Positions 62,936-64,000 of a DNA stretch of 64,000 nucleotides are shown here, one piece after another. A program made the position numbers and the translations under genes. The first letter of the stretch is position 1. The number at the start of each line of letters is the position of its first letter. The stretch spans positions 62,001-126,000 of the forward strand of contig NZ_JBAMME010000199.1 in assembly GCF_039793925.1 (NCBI RefSeq). Direction: 5' to 3'. The stretch comes from Thermogutta sp039793925 (GTDB taxonomy: Bacteria; Planctomycetota; Planctomycetia; Pirellulales; Thermoguttaceae). The notes under the pieces are model-generated. The model ran no database searches. It saw only the letters and a program-made list of their open reading frames with translations, and was not told the DNA's origin.

Positions 62936-64000
62936 ATGTCGAACAAGCCGACTGCTCAACCCGAGACCAATCGGTCCCAAGGTTTTTCCACTCTCTGCGT
63001 TCACGGTGGCGAAGATCGCATTAAGCCTTGCTATTCGATCACTGATCCGATTTTCTGTACGGCCACGTACACGTTCGAAAACACCGAAGCCGTCATCGAA
63101 TACGTCACTAAAAAGCTGCCCCGCGAAGAATATGGCCGGTACGGCAACCCCACGGAAAAGGTGCTGGAAAGAAAGCTCGCAGCTCTCGAGGGCGGTGAAA
63201 GCTGTGTGACGTTTGCCACGGGGATGGCGGCCGTGGCCTGCTATCTGATGGCCAAAGTCCGCCCCGGTGATGAAATTGTGATGTTTGATGAGTGCTATCA
63301 TCGCACTCGGGAGTTTTGTACGAAAGTGCTCGGCCAGTTCGGCGTGGTGACGCATCAAATTCCCGCCTGTGATTACGAAAAGATGGAAGCCGCCATCAAC
63401 AAGCGGACCAAGCTGCTCATCAGCGAGTCGCCGACCAATCCGCATTTGAGCGTTGTGGATCTCGAGCGTTTTGCCGCGTTGGGGAAAAAATATGGTGTGG
63501 AAACTCTCATTGATGCGACGCTCGCTACGCCCTACAACGTGCGACCGCTCGAATACGGCATCGACTGTGTCCTGCATTCTTGTACCAAGTATTTAGGCGG
63601 GCACAACGACCTACTGGCAGGCGCGATTATTGGCCGGGAAGAGTTGCTTGAGCCTGTCCGAAAGCTGCGGGGTGTGATGGGAATGGGAAATTCCCCGCAC
63701 GCCATTTATCTGCTGCTTCGCGGGTTGAAGACTTTCGAGCTTCGCATGGAAAGGCACAACCAGAACGGTCTGGCTCTGGCGCGATTTCTCGAAAAGCATC
63801 CGCGTGTGGAAAAGGTCTATTATCCCGGCCTGGAAAGCCATCGCGACTACGCGGTGGCGCGTCGCACCATGCGCGGATTCGGCGGTCTCGTTACGTTCCT
63901 GGTGAAAGATGCCGATGCCCAAATGACCGCCCGGGTGGTGGACGCCGTGCGAATTCCTCGGATTGGACCGAGCCTGGGGGGTGTGGAATCTTTGATCGAA
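62936..64000 (+). CDS. Cys/Met-metabolism PLP enzyme (3' end outside window)
   Basis: This trans-sulfuration family enzyme (cystathionine gamma-synthase/O-acyl-homoserine sulfhydrylase/gamma-lyase group) has 355 codons in the window and runs off the edge. Motifs are STLCVHGG near the start, YGRYGNPTEKVLERKLAALEGGE, FATGMAAV, ESPTNPHLSVVDL, DATLATPYNVRPLEYG and PLP-binding Lys218 in HSCTKYLGGHND. GGTG precedes the ATG by five bases. The riboswitch-like leader and terminator ahead argue for a biosynthetic role in methionine synthesis. Which of the three activities it has cannot be decided here. Confidence 0.92.
   Translation, partial: MSNKPTAQPETNRSQGFSTLCVHGGEDRIKPCYSITDPIFCTATYTFENTEAVIEYVTKKLPREEYGRYGNPTEKVLERKLAALEGGESCVTFATGMAAVACYLMAKVRPGDEIVMFDECYHRTREFCTKVLGQFGVVTHQIPACDYEKMEAAINKRTKLLISESPTNPHLSVVDLERFAALGKKYGVETLIDATLATPYNVRPLEYGIDCVLHSCTKYLGGHNDLLAGAIIGREELLEPVRKLRGVMGMGNSPHAIYLLLRGLKTFELRMERHNQNGLALARFLEKHPRVEKVYYPGLESHRDYAVARRTMRGFGGLVTFLVKDADAQMTARVVDAVRIPRIGPSLGGVESLIE

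Overview
The window looks like a chromosomal segment of a planctomycete, probably a thermophilic member of the Pirellulales of the Thermogutta type. This is an inference from gene content: a planctomycete-style type II secretion operon, an MJ0042-type zinc-ribbon protein, a DUF58/transglutaminase pair, a bacterial deoxyhypusine-synthase homologue, a PduS/PduT pair, a Ser/Thr kinase with a membrane tail, a HEAT-repeat secreted protein and a DUF4914 protein. No search was run. GC content is moderate to high, and genes lie on both strands in short operons.

Layout. 1-1.9 kb: a secreted protein cut by the window edge, then relics of an RHS gene and an IS5-type transposase beside tRNA-Leu(UAA). 1.98-7.1 kb (minus): leuA behind a leucine leader peptide and attenuator, serS and an M20 peptidase. 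7.2-12.6 kb: clpS (plus), then a transglutaminase/DUF58 pair and a deoxyhypusine-synthase homologue (minus). 13.2-18.4 kb: a phosphodiesterase-like secreted protein, then a zraP/zraS/zraR-like cassette with a sigma-54 promoter. 18.7-20.7 kb: a pduS/pduT-like pair. 20.9-27.5 kb: rsmH, an MsbA-like ABC exporter, a membrane protein and a LolD/MacB-like ABC pair. 27.7-39.8 kb: a Spy-like secreted protein and a nine-gene type II secretion operon (E, F, G, H, I, J, K, PilMN/L, PilO/M) without a secretin gene. 40.1-44.5 kb: an aldo/keto reductase, a degenerate RNase H-like protein and glgB. 44.5-52.6 kb: a zinc-ribbon protein, a giant acyl-AMP ligase/ACP/alpha-oxoamine synthase fusion, a TIM-barrel epimerase and a DUF4914 P-loop protein. 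52.7-60.8 kb: a TlpA-like thioredoxin, a Ser/Thr kinase, a cysteine desulfurase, a Nudix-like protein, queA, prfB with a +1 frameshift, a small conserved protein and cutA. 61-64 kb: a HEAT-repeat protein and a Cys/Met PLP enzyme behind a SAM-II-like riboswitch.

The best leads are the complete leu attenuator, the SAM-II-like leader, the three-domain lipid-type fusion enzyme, the orphan microcompartment electron-transfer pair and the sigma-54-driven zraPSR-like cassette. Start sites were chosen from Shine-Dalgarno matches and family N-termini. Several promoters fit TTGNNN, 17 bp, TAAAAT or a close variant.
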